In this document: in pieces, positions 32,555 through 40,648 of the stretch | Numbering within the stretch: the first letter of the stretch is position 1 | Layout: each line of letters begins with the position of its first letter | The notes under the pieces: model-generated | Databases searched by the model: none | The model's input: only the letters and a program-made list of their open reading frames with translations | What the model was told of the DNA's origin: nothing | Origin: Roseibium sediminis | Lineage (GTDB): Bacteria; Pseudomonadota; Alphaproteobacteria; Rhizobiales; Stappiaceae | Assembly (NCBI RefSeq): GCF_008711325.1 | Contig: NZ_VXDB01000026.1 | Location: 1-55,273, forward strand | DNA length: 55,273 bases | Reading direction: 5' to 3' | Made by a program: the position numbers and the translations under genes

Positions 32555-33955
32555 TTAGCGCGTGACGATTTCCGGCCCCATGAGCGAATAGGGAAGCCAT
32601 GTGGAGAGTGCCGGAACATAGGTTACGAGGATCAGGAAGAGGAACAGGATCAGCACGAACGGCGCCGCCGCTCGCACCACCTGAACCAGACTCATGCCCG
32701 TGATCCCCGATGTCACGAAGAGGTTCAACCCGATTGGCGGCGTGATCATGCCGATTTCCATGTTCACCACCATGATGATGCCGAGATGGATCGGGTCGAC
32801 GCCAAGCTCCATTGCGATCGGAAAGACAACAGGAGCCACAATCAGGAGAAGACCGGACGGTTCCATGAACTGGCCGCCAAGCAGAAGCAGCAGGTTGACC
32901 GCGATCAGGAAGGTGAACCAGTTGAACCCAGCTCCAAGCATCCAGTCGGTGATAGCCTGCGGAATGCGCTCGGATGTCAGGACGTGAGCGAAGAGCAGCG
33001 CGTTCACGATGATGAACATCAGCATGATCGTGGTCTTCGCAGCATCCGTCAGCACCTTCTTCGTCTCGGCATGGAAACAGGCCGGGAAGAAGTAGACGAT
33101 GGTGAGCCAGATGTTCCGGAAGATGGCCGCCGGGAGGTTTTCGCCTTCCTTGCGCATCGGCACACCCTTGAGCGGGCCCATGTCGCGGTAGATGAAAATC
33201 GCGATCAGGAACGAGTAGACCGCAGCGACAGCTGCCGCTTCCGTCGGCGTGAAGATGCCGCCGTAGATACCACCCAGAATGATCACGATGAGGAGCAGCC
33301 CGAAACCTGCCTCACCCGCTGCACCCAAGATTTCCGCAACACCGGCAAAGGGCTGGCGGGGCATGTTCTTGATGCGGGCATTCACATATATGGCGATCAT
33401 CAGCATCAATCCGGCCACAAGGCCCGGAATGACACCGGCGAGGAACATGCGTCCGACTGAAACGTCCGTTGCCGCCGAATACACCACCATCACGATGGAG
33501 GGCGGGATCAGGATGCCCAGTGTACCCGCATTGGCGATGACACCAGCAGCGAATTCCTTGGTGTAGCCCACCTGACGCATGCCGGCGATCGCGATGGTGC
33601 CGATGGCGACAACCGTTGCCGGGGATGAACCGGAGAGAGCCGCAAAGAGCATGCAGGAAAACACCGCCGCAATGGCGAGCCCGCCGCGAAAGTGGCCAAC
33701 GCAGGCAATGGCAAAACGGATGATGCGCCGGGCGACCCCACCGGTCGACATGAAGGCGGATGCCAGAATGAAGAACGGGATCGCAAGCAGCGTATAGTTT
33801 TGCGACGCCGTGAACAGCTGGAGAGCGACCGAGGAAATCGAGTCATTGGAGAAGATGGCGATGGCCAGGACACTGGAAAGGCCCAGCGCGATGGCAATCG
33901 GGACGCCCAGGAACAGAAATCCGAGGACGAGGATGAAGAGAATTGCAGCTTCCAT
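32555..33955 (-). CDS. dctM: TRAP transporter large permease DctM
   Basis: A 466-residue inner-membrane protein with about 12 helices, the transport subunit of a TRAP dicarboxylate-type carrier. Characteristic stretches are MEAAILFILVLGFLFLGVP at the N-terminus, GTLGILIPPSIVMVVY and MITPPIGLNLFV. It is somewhat longer than the usual 426-440 because of a cytoplasmic insert near residue 250-290. Third gene of dctPQM, 10 nt after dctQ. Confidence 0.95.
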   Translation of the reverse strand: MEAAILFILVLGFLFLGVPIAIALGLSSVLAIAIFSNDSISSVALQLFTASQNYTLLAIPFFILASAFMSTGGVARRIIRFAIACVGHFRGGLAIAAVFSCMLFAALSGSSPATVVAIGTIAIAGMRQVGYTKEFAAGVIANAGTLGILIPPSIVMVVYSAATDVSVGRMFLAGVIPGLVAGLMLMIAIYVNARIKNMPRQPFAGVAEILGAAGEAGFGLLLIVIILGGIYGGIFTPTEAAAVAAVYSFLIAIFIYRDMGPLKGVPMRKEGENLPAAIFRNIWLTIVYFFPACFHAETKKVLTDAAKTTIMLMFIIVNALLFAHVLTSERIPQAITDWMLGAGFNWFTFLIAVNLLLLLGGQFMEPSGLLLIVAPVVFPIAMELGVDPIHLGIIMVVNMEIGMITPPIGLNLFVTSGITGMSLVQVVRAAAPFVLILFLFLILVTYVPALSTWLPYSLMGPEIVTR

Positions 33956-33965
33956 TTGCCCCGCC

Positions 33966-34586
33966 TCAATCTTTCAGGATGTCTTTGTTTTCGGCGACGA
34001 GTTCTTCCGCCTCGTGTGCCGCGATCATCATTTCGCGTTCGCCGGTGATGATCTGCCAGCAGGCCTGGACGCATCGGAACAGGAACAACGCCAAGCCGAT
34101 CGGCAGGATCAGATACGCGATCCAGCGCTGGACCCGCTCCTTGGTGCCAAATGTCTCGATGACGATGTCCGGGTAGCGAAGGTCATCAAGACCGATGCCG
34201 ATCTTGTACATCTTCATCCAGTAGTCGATTGCCCCGCCCCTCGTGTTCAGGCCGAAAATGTGGAGCCACTCCGACCAAAGAAGCGTAAGCGCATAGACAA
34301 CGCCGCATAGGGCGCCAAAAACGGCAACAGCGCGGAAGAGCGGTTTCGGGAACAGGCGAATGACAGCGTCAACGCCAAGGTGTGATCCCATTTTCACGCC
34401 GTAGCTCATCCCGAAGAGGATCAGCCAGGCAAACAGGATGCGGGTGAATTCAAGGGCGCCGGTCCAGCCGGAATTGAAGCCGTATCTGGCAACCACCTGA
34501 GTAAAGGATACGATGGTCATCGCCGCCAGGAGCAAGGCAAGGACGCCTTCCTCAAAGCGCGTGACCCAATTGTCTACGCGTTGCAT
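33966..34586 (-). CDS. dctQ: TRAP transporter small permease DctQ
   Basis: A 206-residue membrane protein with four helices. The N-terminal VDNWVTRFEEGVLALLLAAMTIVSF and FAWLILFGMSYGVKMGSHLGVD are typical of DctQ proteins. A GGGGGAA ribosome site precedes the ATG. It follows dctP after 229 nt that contain an 11-bp hairpin, and it is tightly coupled to dctM. Confidence 0.93.
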   Translation of the reverse strand: MQRVDNWVTRFEEGVLALLLAAMTIVSFTQVVARYGFNSGWTGALEFTRILFAWLILFGMSYGVKMGSHLGVDAVIRLFPKPLFRAVAVFGALCGVVYALTLLWSEWLHIFGLNTRGGAIDYWMKMYKIGIGLDDLRYPDIVIETFGTKERVQRWIAYLILPIGLALFLFRCVQACWQIITGEREMMIAAHEAEELVAENKDILKD

Positions 34587-34762
34587 GCGTTTCCCCCGAA
34601 ACTGGAGCTTCTCGTGCGGAGCTGGCTTCGCAGAGCGTGCTCCATCCCCATGTCTGCGACAGGTCCGGGCAAGCAGATGCCAACGCCCGGCTTTGGAAGT
34701 TGGAGGGCAGGGTCAATGGGCAGTGTGTGCCGAACCGCCGTGCCTGTTCCAATTCAGAAAGA

Positions 34763-34794
34763 GGAAGAGCCTGAGCCGTAACCCAGGCTCTTCC
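34763..34794 (-). terminator. Intercistronic hairpin between dctP and dctQ
   Basis: GGAAGAGCCTG (34763-34773) and CAGGCTCTTCC (34784-34794) form a perfect 11-bp stem with a 10-nt loop. On the transcribed strand TCTTTCTG follows. It probably ends part of the transcripts after dctP, giving more binding protein than permease. The rest of the 229-nt gap holds no visible gene. Confidence 0.7.
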
Positions 34795-34815
34795 GGTCAA
34801 CCCTTTGCGGATTGA

Positions 34816-35823
34816 TCAGTTTGTGGCGTTGGAAGCAACGGCTGCCTCAATGAGGTCCTTGCCGATATCGCCTTCAAACTTTTCCCAAACCGGCTTCATT
34901 GCCCCGATCCATGCTGCACGCTGTTCTGCGTTCAGCTCGCGGATGGTGGCACCTGCATCCAGAATGTTCTGGCGGTTCTTGGCTTCCTGAGCGGCAACAT
35001 TGCCGTTTGCAGTCGCGGTGACTTCCTCGACAATGGTCAGGAACTGGTCACGCACATCTGCATCGAGGCTGTTCAGCCACTCGTCGGAAGTCACGAGCAG
35101 ATAGGCCAGGAGCTGGTGGTTGGTTTCAGAGATGCCGTCCTGAACTTCAAAGAACTTCTGGGTGTAGATGTTGGACCAGGAGTTTTCCTGACCATCCACA
35201 ACGCCGGTCTGCAGGGCGCCATACACTTCCTTGAAGGCAAGCTTTTGAGCATTGCCGCCCATGGCTTCGATCATGGCAACCGCAACGTCAGAGGTCTGTA
35301 CGCGGAACTTCAGGCCATTTGCATCGCTCGGTACGAGAAGCGGCTTGTTGGCAGAGAACTGCTTCAGGCCGGAGCTCCAGTAGCCGAGACCCTGGAAACC
35401 GTATTCGGTCATGGAGCCGAGAAGCGCCTTGCCGTCTGCACCCGTGGTGAAGCGCTCAACCGCGTTCAGGTCCTGGAACAGGAACGGCAGATCGAACAGG
35501 CGGAACTTGAGGGTGTAGGCTTCGAACTTGGAAAGGGACGGAGCAGCAAGCTGAACGTCGCCGAGAAGCAGAGCTTCCATCACCTTGTCGTCGTCAAACA
35601 GCTGAGAGTTCGGGAACACCTGCATGCAGGCCTTGCCGTCCATCTCCTTGTTGACGCGCTCGGACAGCAGCGTGGCAGCATCGCCTTTCGGGTGACCCGT
35701 TGCCGCAACAACGTGGCTGAACTTGATGACGATTTCGCCGTCATCACAGGCTTCAGTTGCGTTGGCAGAGCCGGCGAACACGAGGGATGCTGCAGTTGCT
35801 GCAGCCATTACAAACTTTTTCAT
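34816..35823 (-). CDS. dctP: TRAP transporter C4-dicarboxylate-binding protein DctP
   Basis: A 335-residue periplasmic binding protein. Signal peptide MKKFVMAAATAASLVFAGS with cleavage after SANA. Mature motifs IKFSHVVAATGHPKG (start of DctP), LFDLPFLFQD and LKFRVQTSDVAVAMIEAMG, whose Arg would bind the carboxylate. The start at 35823 is supported by GGGAGGAC 6 nt upstream. It is first in dctPQM and is preceded by a sigma-54 promoter. The likely ligands are succinate, malate and fumarate; related TRAP proteins bind other acids, so this is a family assignment. Confidence 0.93.
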   Translation of the reverse strand: MKKFVMAAATAASLVFAGSANATEACDDGEIVIKFSHVVAATGHPKGDAATLLSERVNKEMDGKACMQVFPNSQLFDDDKVMEALLLGDVQLAAPSLSKFEAYTLKFRLFDLPFLFQDLNAVERFTTGADGKALLGSMTEYGFQGLGYWSSGLKQFSANKPLLVPSDANGLKFRVQTSDVAVAMIEAMGGNAQKLAFKEVYGALQTGVVDGQENSWSNIYTQKFFEVQDGISETNHQLLAYLLVTSDEWLNSLDADVRDQFLTIVEEVTATANGNVAAQEAKNRQNILDAGATIRELNAEQRAAWIGAMKPVWEKFEGDIGKDLIEAAVASNATN

Positions 35824-35897
35824 GGATGTCCTCCCAGACATATGACACGCGGCTGATTTGCCAGCCGGACAGCAAAGTTGCTCTCGCGCCCTTTATC

Positions 35898-35912
35898 GCA
35901 AGCCTTGTGCCA
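35898..35912 (-). promoter_or_regulatory. Sigma-54 promoter of dctPQM
   Basis: On the minus strand the sequence is TGGCACAAGGCTTGC, an exact fit to the -24/-12 consensus TGGCAC-N5-TTGC. Transcription would begin near 35887, leaving a leader of about 64 nt before the dctP ATG. Confidence 0.85.
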
Positions 35913-35997
35913 ATTTGAATCACTCGTTGATTCTTAACGAAAAATAACTCCGGGAGATCAAAGGACCAAAACCTCCATGGTCGATTTCGCCAATATG

Positions 35998-36047
35998 TGT
36001 GTCGGACTCCACCCAGAAATTCCCTGAAATGGGTCGAAACCGACACA
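35998..36047. promoter_or_regulatory. Paired 18-bp inverted sites, candidate DctD enhancer
   Basis: TGTGTCGGACTCCACCCA (plus strand, 35998-36015) and TGTGTCGGTTTCGACCCA (minus strand, 36047-36030) match at 15 of 18 positions and face each other. They lie 86-135 bp upstream of the sigma-54 promoter, the usual distance for enhancer-binding proteins such as DctD. Confidence 0.6.
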
Positions 36048-36062
36048 TCACACTTGCAACCC

Positions 36063-36971
36063 TCAGCAGGTCAGCGACCCGTCGATCGGGCTGTGGGCGA
36101 ATGCCGAGGCAATGTGGCCCAGCTTGTCCGGATTTCGGATCAGGTATACGGCATCCGCCTTGCCCGCTTCATCGAAACCGAAAGATACAGTCGTTTCGAT
36201 CCGCCCGTTCTCGGCCACAGCGAACCCGCGGATGCCGTTCAGCTCCAGAATTTCGGTCTCCCTGTCCTGCCACAGACGGCCCATGATGTTGACGAGGTAT
36301 CTGGCGACCTGATCCCGCCCTTCCAGAACCCTCTTCAGGGCCGTCGCCTTGCCTCCGCCGTCAGAAACATACCTGACCGAGCTGGACAGGAGATGTTCCA
36401 TGCGGGCGACCGAACCGGTTTCAAGCGCCGTGCGGAAGGCATCCAGAAATTGGGATTGCTCCTGCCGGCTGGGTATATTTCTGGCCCCGCCGTTTTGGAC
36501 ATGCTGTTTTGCACGCGCAACAAGTTGACGGCAGGACTCCTGACTGAGGCCAAGGGCCAGCGCGATATCGCCATAGGAGTTGCCGAAAATCTCCCGCAGT
36601 AGAAATGCCGCGCGCTCCTTTGGGGTCAGGCGCTCAAGCACCAGCAAGAAGGCCGTTGTCAGGGACTGCGACCTCTCAAGGTCGCTTTCCGGAGTGTCTG
36701 CGGTGATTGTTTGCAGGGGTTCCGGGATCCATTGGCCGACATAGTCCACCCGCTTCTTGTGGCTGGCCTTCAAGAGATCCAGACAGCGATTTGTGCAGAC
36801 CCTGGTCAGCCACGCCTCAGGCTTGTCGAGATGGGCGATTTCCGCCCCCGCCCATCTCACATATGTGTCCTGCACGGCGTCTTCGGCATCTGCCACACTA
36901 CCCAGCATTCGATAGGCCAAACCCATCAGTCCTGGCCGTGCCTTTTCGAAGATGCTTTGCTTTGTTGGCAT
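36063..36971 (-). CDS. ECF41-family sigma factor
   Basis: A 302-residue extracytoplasmic-function sigma factor with region 2 (about 8-75), region 4 (about 105-160, TPKERAAFLLREIFGNSYGDIA) and a C-terminal SnoaL-like extension (about 170-295). All three ECF41 hallmarks are present: WIPEPL (81-86), DGGGK (204-208) and NPDKL (280-284). In this group the extension replaces an anti-sigma factor and tunes activity. It follows an AhpD-like gene after 9 nt, the usual partner of ECF41, and is probably transcribed from the ECF41-type promoter at 37455-37481. The physiological signal is unknown. Confidence 0.93.
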   Translation of the reverse strand: MPTKQSIFEKARPGLMGLAYRMLGSVADAEDAVQDTYVRWAGAEIAHLDKPEAWLTRVCTNRCLDLLKASHKKRVDYVGQWIPEPLQTITADTPESDLERSQSLTTAFLLVLERLTPKERAAFLLREIFGNSYGDIALALGLSQESCRQLVARAKQHVQNGGARNIPSRQEQSQFLDAFRTALETGSVARMEHLLSSSVRYVSDGGGKATALKRVLEGRDQVARYLVNIMGRLWQDRETEILELNGIRGFAVAENGRIETTVSFGFDEAGKADAVYLIRNPDKLGHIASAFAHSPIDGSLTC

Positions 36972-36980
36972 GCGGCGCTC

Positions 36981-37409
36981 TCAGTGATTGGAAACCTGCA
37001 TGCGGTTCCACAAATTGATCATGGAAACGGCTGCCGTTATGGATGCGATTTCGCTGTCGGAATAATGCTCGCGCAGATCCTGTCTGAGATCATCATAATC
37101 GGTTGCAGTCTCCAGAACCGTCAATGCCTCGACCCATGCCAGAGCCGCCTTTTCAGCTGCCGAAAAATCATCAACCTGCCGCCAAACAACAAGGCGGTTC
37201 AAGCGGGACTGTTGTTCCCCGTCCTTGAGGGCAGCATTAATATGCATGTCCACGCAAAAGGCGCAGCGATTGATCTGGGAGGCGCGCAGCTCGATGAGAT
37301 GTCTCAATGTCGGCGCCAGATCAGCTGAACAGATCTTGCCATGCGCTGCCATAAAGGACTGAAGCACGGCTGGAATGGCCTTGTCGTATGCAATCGTCGA
37401 AATCGTCAT
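36981..37409 (-). CDS. AhpD/carboxymuconolactone decarboxylase-like protein
   Basis: A 142-residue alpha-helical protein of the AhpD family. The redox motif is CAFCVDMH, with C49, C52 and H56, so it may act as a thiol peroxidase or disulfide reductase rather than a decarboxylase. The start at 37409 has GAGAG 7 nt upstream; an earlier in-frame ATG lies too far into the promoter. Operon with the ECF41 gene, the genomic pairing known for this sigma group, and probably its direct target. Confidence 0.9.
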   Translation of the reverse strand: MTISTIAYDKAIPAVLQSFMAAHGKICSADLAPTLRHLIELRASQINRCAFCVDMHINAALKDGEQQSRLNRLVVWRQVDDFSAAEKAALAWVEALTVLETATDYDDLRQDLREHYSDSEIASITAAVSMINLWNRMQVSNH

Positions 37410-37454
37410 GAATTGTCTCTCGTTCCTGTTTGCAGCATCTGCTGTCAAATGGTT

Positions 37455-37481
37455 GACGAGTGAGCTGTTTCCCGTGTGACA
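37455..37481 (-). promoter_or_regulatory. ECF41-type promoter TGTCACA-N16-CGTC
   Basis: On the minus strand TGTCACA (37481-37475) is followed after exactly 16 nt by CGTC (37458-37455). This equals the target promoter reported for ECF41 sigma factors, as I recall it. It lies about 45 nt before the AhpD-like start, implying autoregulation of the operon. Confidence 0.8.
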
Positions 37482-37504
37482 TCGGTTCTGGATTTTTCGG
37501 GCGC

Positions 37505-38830
37505 TCAGATGATTTCCTTGCCCAGACCGTATTTCCGCATCTTCTCGTAAAGCGCCTTTCTCGACAGGCCGAGTGTCTCATAGGTCTGCTTGATGGAGCC
37601 GTTGTTCCTTTTCAGCTCCGCGTCGATCAGCGTGCGCTCATAGGCTGCCACCTGCTGAAACAGGCTGGATCCGGCATCCGGATCTTCCTGAGGCGTGGTC
37701 TCCAACCCCAGCACGAAGCGGTCAGCGACATTGCGCAACTCACGCACATTGCCGGGCCAGGACCGGGTCATCAGATCGGCGAGATAGGCATTGCTGATAT
37801 CCGGAATTTCCCGCCGGTAGCGGGCGCGTGCCTCCACGGCCAGATGCTGGAACAGGAGCGGAATGTCCTCCAGACGTTCGCGCAATGGCGGAATTTCAAC
37901 GGTGATCACGTTCAGCCGGTAAAACAGGTCAAGCCGGAACCGACCCTCCTTGCCGGCCTGTTCCAGATCCTCCTTGGTGGCCGCGATAAAACGGACATCC
38001 AGATCGATCTGCTTGTTGGACCCCAGACGCTCGATCATCCGCATTTCGATGACCCGCAGGAGCTTGACCTGCAGCTCGAGCGGCATGGACTCGATTTCAT
38101 CCAGGAAAACCGTGCCGCCATGAGCGTGTTCAAGCTTGCCGATTCGCTGCCCGCTCGCCCCGGTGAAGGCCCCCTTTTCATGGCCGAACAGCTCGGATTC
38201 AATGATTTCTGCCGGGAGTGCGCCGCAATTGAGCGCAACGAACGGTTTGTCGCGGCGTGGGCCTTCGTCATGCAGCGCGCGGGCGACCACCTCCTTGCCA
38301 GACCCTGTTTCACCGAGGATCAGGACATCTGCATCGGTGGAGGCGAGCGCAGTCACGATACGGCGAAGCTGTTCCATCGCGGGTGTGCGCCCCACGAGAC
38401 GGCCTTCCAGTCCCGTGCGATCTGCAAGTTCCTCGCGCAGCTTCCGGTTTTCCAGAACGAGACGCCGCTTTTCGAGCGCGCGCTCGATGACAGACGCAAG
38501 GCTTGCAACGGAGAAGGGCTTTTCCAGAAAGTCATAGGCCCCCGCCCGCATGGCTTCCACAGCAAGCGGCACGTCCCCATGACCGGTTATCAGGACCACG
38601 GGAAGAGCCGGATCGATCTCGAAGGCCTTGCGCATCACCGCAAACCCGTCCTGCCCCGGCATGCGGATATCGGTGACCAGAACGCCGTAGAACTGACGCG
38701 TGATCTGTTCCAGGGCATAGGCCGAATCCGCCGTTTCGATGACGTCCTGACCCGTCAGTTCAAGTCCCTGCTTGAGGGATTGCCTGAGGTCCTCCTCATC
38801 GTCGACGAGCAAAACGCATGCCTGATCCAT
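37505..38830 (-). CDS. dctD: C4-dicarboxylate response regulator DctD
   Basis: A 441-residue NtrC-family activator. The receiver domain (1-120) has the phosphorylated D54 in LVTDIRMPG and K104. The AAA+ domain has Walker A GETGSGK (173-179), the sigma-54-contacting GAFTGA (220-225) and Walker B GTVFLDEIES. A Fis-type helix-turn-helix ends the protein (IKQTYETLGLSRKALYEKMRKYGL). It is the response partner of DctB, 7 nt upstream, and the natural activator of the sigma-54 promoter before dctP about 2 kb away. Confidence 0.93.
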   Translation of the reverse strand: MDQACVLLVDDEEDLRQSLKQGLELTGQDVIETADSAYALEQITRQFYGVLVTDIRMPGQDGFAVMRKAFEIDPALPVVLITGHGDVPLAVEAMRAGAYDFLEKPFSVASLASVIERALEKRRLVLENRKLREELADRTGLEGRLVGRTPAMEQLRRIVTALASTDADVLILGETGSGKEVVARALHDEGPRRDKPFVALNCGALPAEIIESELFGHEKGAFTGASGQRIGKLEHAHGGTVFLDEIESMPLELQVKLLRVIEMRMIERLGSNKQIDLDVRFIAATKEDLEQAGKEGRFRLDLFYRLNVITVEIPPLRERLEDIPLLFQHLAVEARARYRREIPDISNAYLADLMTRSWPGNVRELRNVADRFVLGLETTPQEDPDAGSSLFQQVAAYERTLIDAELKRNNGSIKQTYETLGLSRKALYEKMRKYGLGKEII

Positions 38831-38837
38831 GGGTCGA

Positions 38838-40637
38838 TTATTCCGCTGCCAGTGTTTCGCTATCGGCCAGCGGGAGCTGGATGACAAACTCCGCCCCGCC
38901 GGTTTCCCGGTTTCGAACGGTAATGGACCCGCCGAAATCGTGGATGATCTTATAGGTGATCGACAGGCCCAGCCCCAACCCCTCCCCGACGTCTTTTGTC
39001 GTGAAGAACGGATCAAAGATGTGCGGCAGCACTTCCGGATCAAGCCCCGACCCGTTGTCGGCGACCGTCAGGATCGCCATGCCCTCGTGGCGGGACAGAC
39101 CGAGATCAATCTTCGGCTTGCCGACATCCATCAAGGCATCGGATGCATTCGACAACAGGTTGACCAGAACCTGTTCAAGACGAATGCGCCCGCCTTTGAC
39201 AATAACCGCTCCCTCTGGAAGGTCCGTTTCCAGAAGAATATCGCGCTGCTTGAGCTGCGGGCGGACCATCAGCAGCGCCTCGTCGATCACCTGATTGAGG
39301 GACACAGGGTTGACGCCGGTGCCTGATTTTCGGGTGAAGCCTTTGAGGGTTCGGGCGATTTCCGCCATCCGGGCGACCATCTTCTGGATTTTAGACAGGT
39401 TGGACCGGGCTTCCTCGGCACGTCCCCGTTCGATCAGCATATCGGCGATCTCGGCGTCGGATCGGATGGCCGCAAGCGGCTGATTGTATTCGTGACTGAG
39501 GGCTGCGGACATTTGACCAAGCGTTGCGAGCTTGGCCGCCTGAACGAGCTCGGCCTGCGTCCGCCGCAAATCCTCTTCGGCCTGCAGACGATCACGAACC
39601 TCCTGCTCCAAAAGGGTGTTTGCCTTGCGCAATTCCGCCGTGCGCGAGCGAACCCTGCGCTCCAGTCGCACTGCCTCGATCCGGTCCCGGCGGAACCGGC
39701 GGGACAGTTCATCGCGCCGGTAAATGGCAATCCCCAACAGCCCCCAGAGGATCACGCAAAGAAGCAGCGCAATGATCATGGCCCTGCCGGATTGCTGCCG
39801 TGCTTCCCCGATATCAGCAAGCACGTGCACATCCCAGCCCAGCGCCTGCAACCGGCTCGGGAGGTCGAGATATTTCGGCGCTCCCGTCACACCGGGAAGT
39901 GCGGCGGTCAACCCAAGCAATCCGGGGTCAGACGTCAGCACCTTCTCGTTCTGAACGGATGAATAGACGAGGCCGCGCCAGTCACGGACGTTGGTAACGG
40001 CAACGCGCCCGCCCTCCTCCATGGCGACGATCGGATCCTTGGACAGGGCCCAGGCCTGCTCCACATCCTGCAGGTCGACCTTGATGGCGAGCGCCCCGGC
40101 AAACCTGTTGCCACTTCGAACGCCCGACGCAAAGACATAGCTGGACGTATTTACAGGTGAACCGATCAACAGCTCGCGCCCCAGCTGCCCCTGAACGGCC
40201 TGCCGAAACGCTGTTGGCACCGCATGCAGGTCCGGCTCGGTTCTTTCCTTGGCATTTTCCAGGCTGGAGGCGACGAGTTTTCCCGCATCATCCAGAAACC
40301 AGACTTCCTGCGCACCGCCCATGCCCGCCGCGATAGCAGCCACCTGTCGTCCCAATATCGGGTCCTTGGTGACCAACGTTTGATAGACATCAGGACTGCG
40401 CGCCATCAACGGCGCCATCAGGCGAAACTTGTCGAGCAGCTTTTCCAGAACGGCTGACTGGACCTCGAGGGTCGCAAGGCTGCGGGTTTCGACCTCGTTC
40501 AGGAAAAAACGGAGACTGACCACACCGGTCAGCCAGATCACGGCAAGGCTCAGGCACATCGCAAGCGATGCCAGCCCCATTCTCGCCCGCGATCTGATCC
40601 GGTGTCTCACCAGCCCAACCCTTACTGCAGTTTCCAC
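38838..40637 (-). CDS. dctB: C4-dicarboxylate sensor histidine kinase DctB
   Basis: A 599-residue membrane sensor kinase. Helices at about 21-46 and 286-306 enclose a periplasmic PDC-type sensing domain (about 47-285). A coiled coil (about 310-370) leads to the H box SHEYNQPLAAIRS (H382), then the N box and G boxes (DNGSGLDPEVLPHIFDPF, GEGLGLGL). This layout matches DctB. The start is a GTG at 40637; an ATG 19 codons later is possible. It starts 11 nt after the GMC oxidoreductase, so GMC-dctB-dctD may share a transcript. Confidence 0.92.
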   Translation of the reverse strand: METAVRVGLVRHRIRSRARMGLASLAMCLSLAVIWLTGVVSLRFFLNEVETRSLATLEVQSAVLEKLLDKFRLMAPLMARSPDVYQTLVTKDPILGRQVAAIAAGMGGAQEVWFLDDAGKLVASSLENAKERTEPDLHAVPTAFRQAVQGQLGRELLIGSPVNTSSYVFASGVRSGNRFAGALAIKVDLQDVEQAWALSKDPIVAMEEGGRVAVTNVRDWRGLVYSSVQNEKVLTSDPGLLGLTAALPGVTGAPKYLDLPSRLQALGWDVHVLADIGEARQQSGRAMIIALLLCVILWGLLGIAIYRRDELSRRFRRDRIEAVRLERRVRSRTAELRKANTLLEQEVRDRLQAEEDLRRTQAELVQAAKLATLGQMSAALSHEYNQPLAAIRSDAEIADMLIERGRAEEARSNLSKIQKMVARMAEIARTLKGFTRKSGTGVNPVSLNQVIDEALLMVRPQLKQRDILLETDLPEGAVIVKGGRIRLEQVLVNLLSNASDALMDVGKPKIDLGLSRHEGMAILTVADNGSGLDPEVLPHIFDPFFTTKDVGEGLGLGLSITYKIIHDFGGSITVRNRETGGAEFVIQLPLADSETLAAE

Positions 40638-40648
40638 CTCTGCCGCAC

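Noticed and set aside
37460..38884. A 474-codon plus-strand frame over dctD
   Set aside because: It mirrors DctD, whose receiver, GAFTGA and Fis domains are unambiguous on the minus strand.
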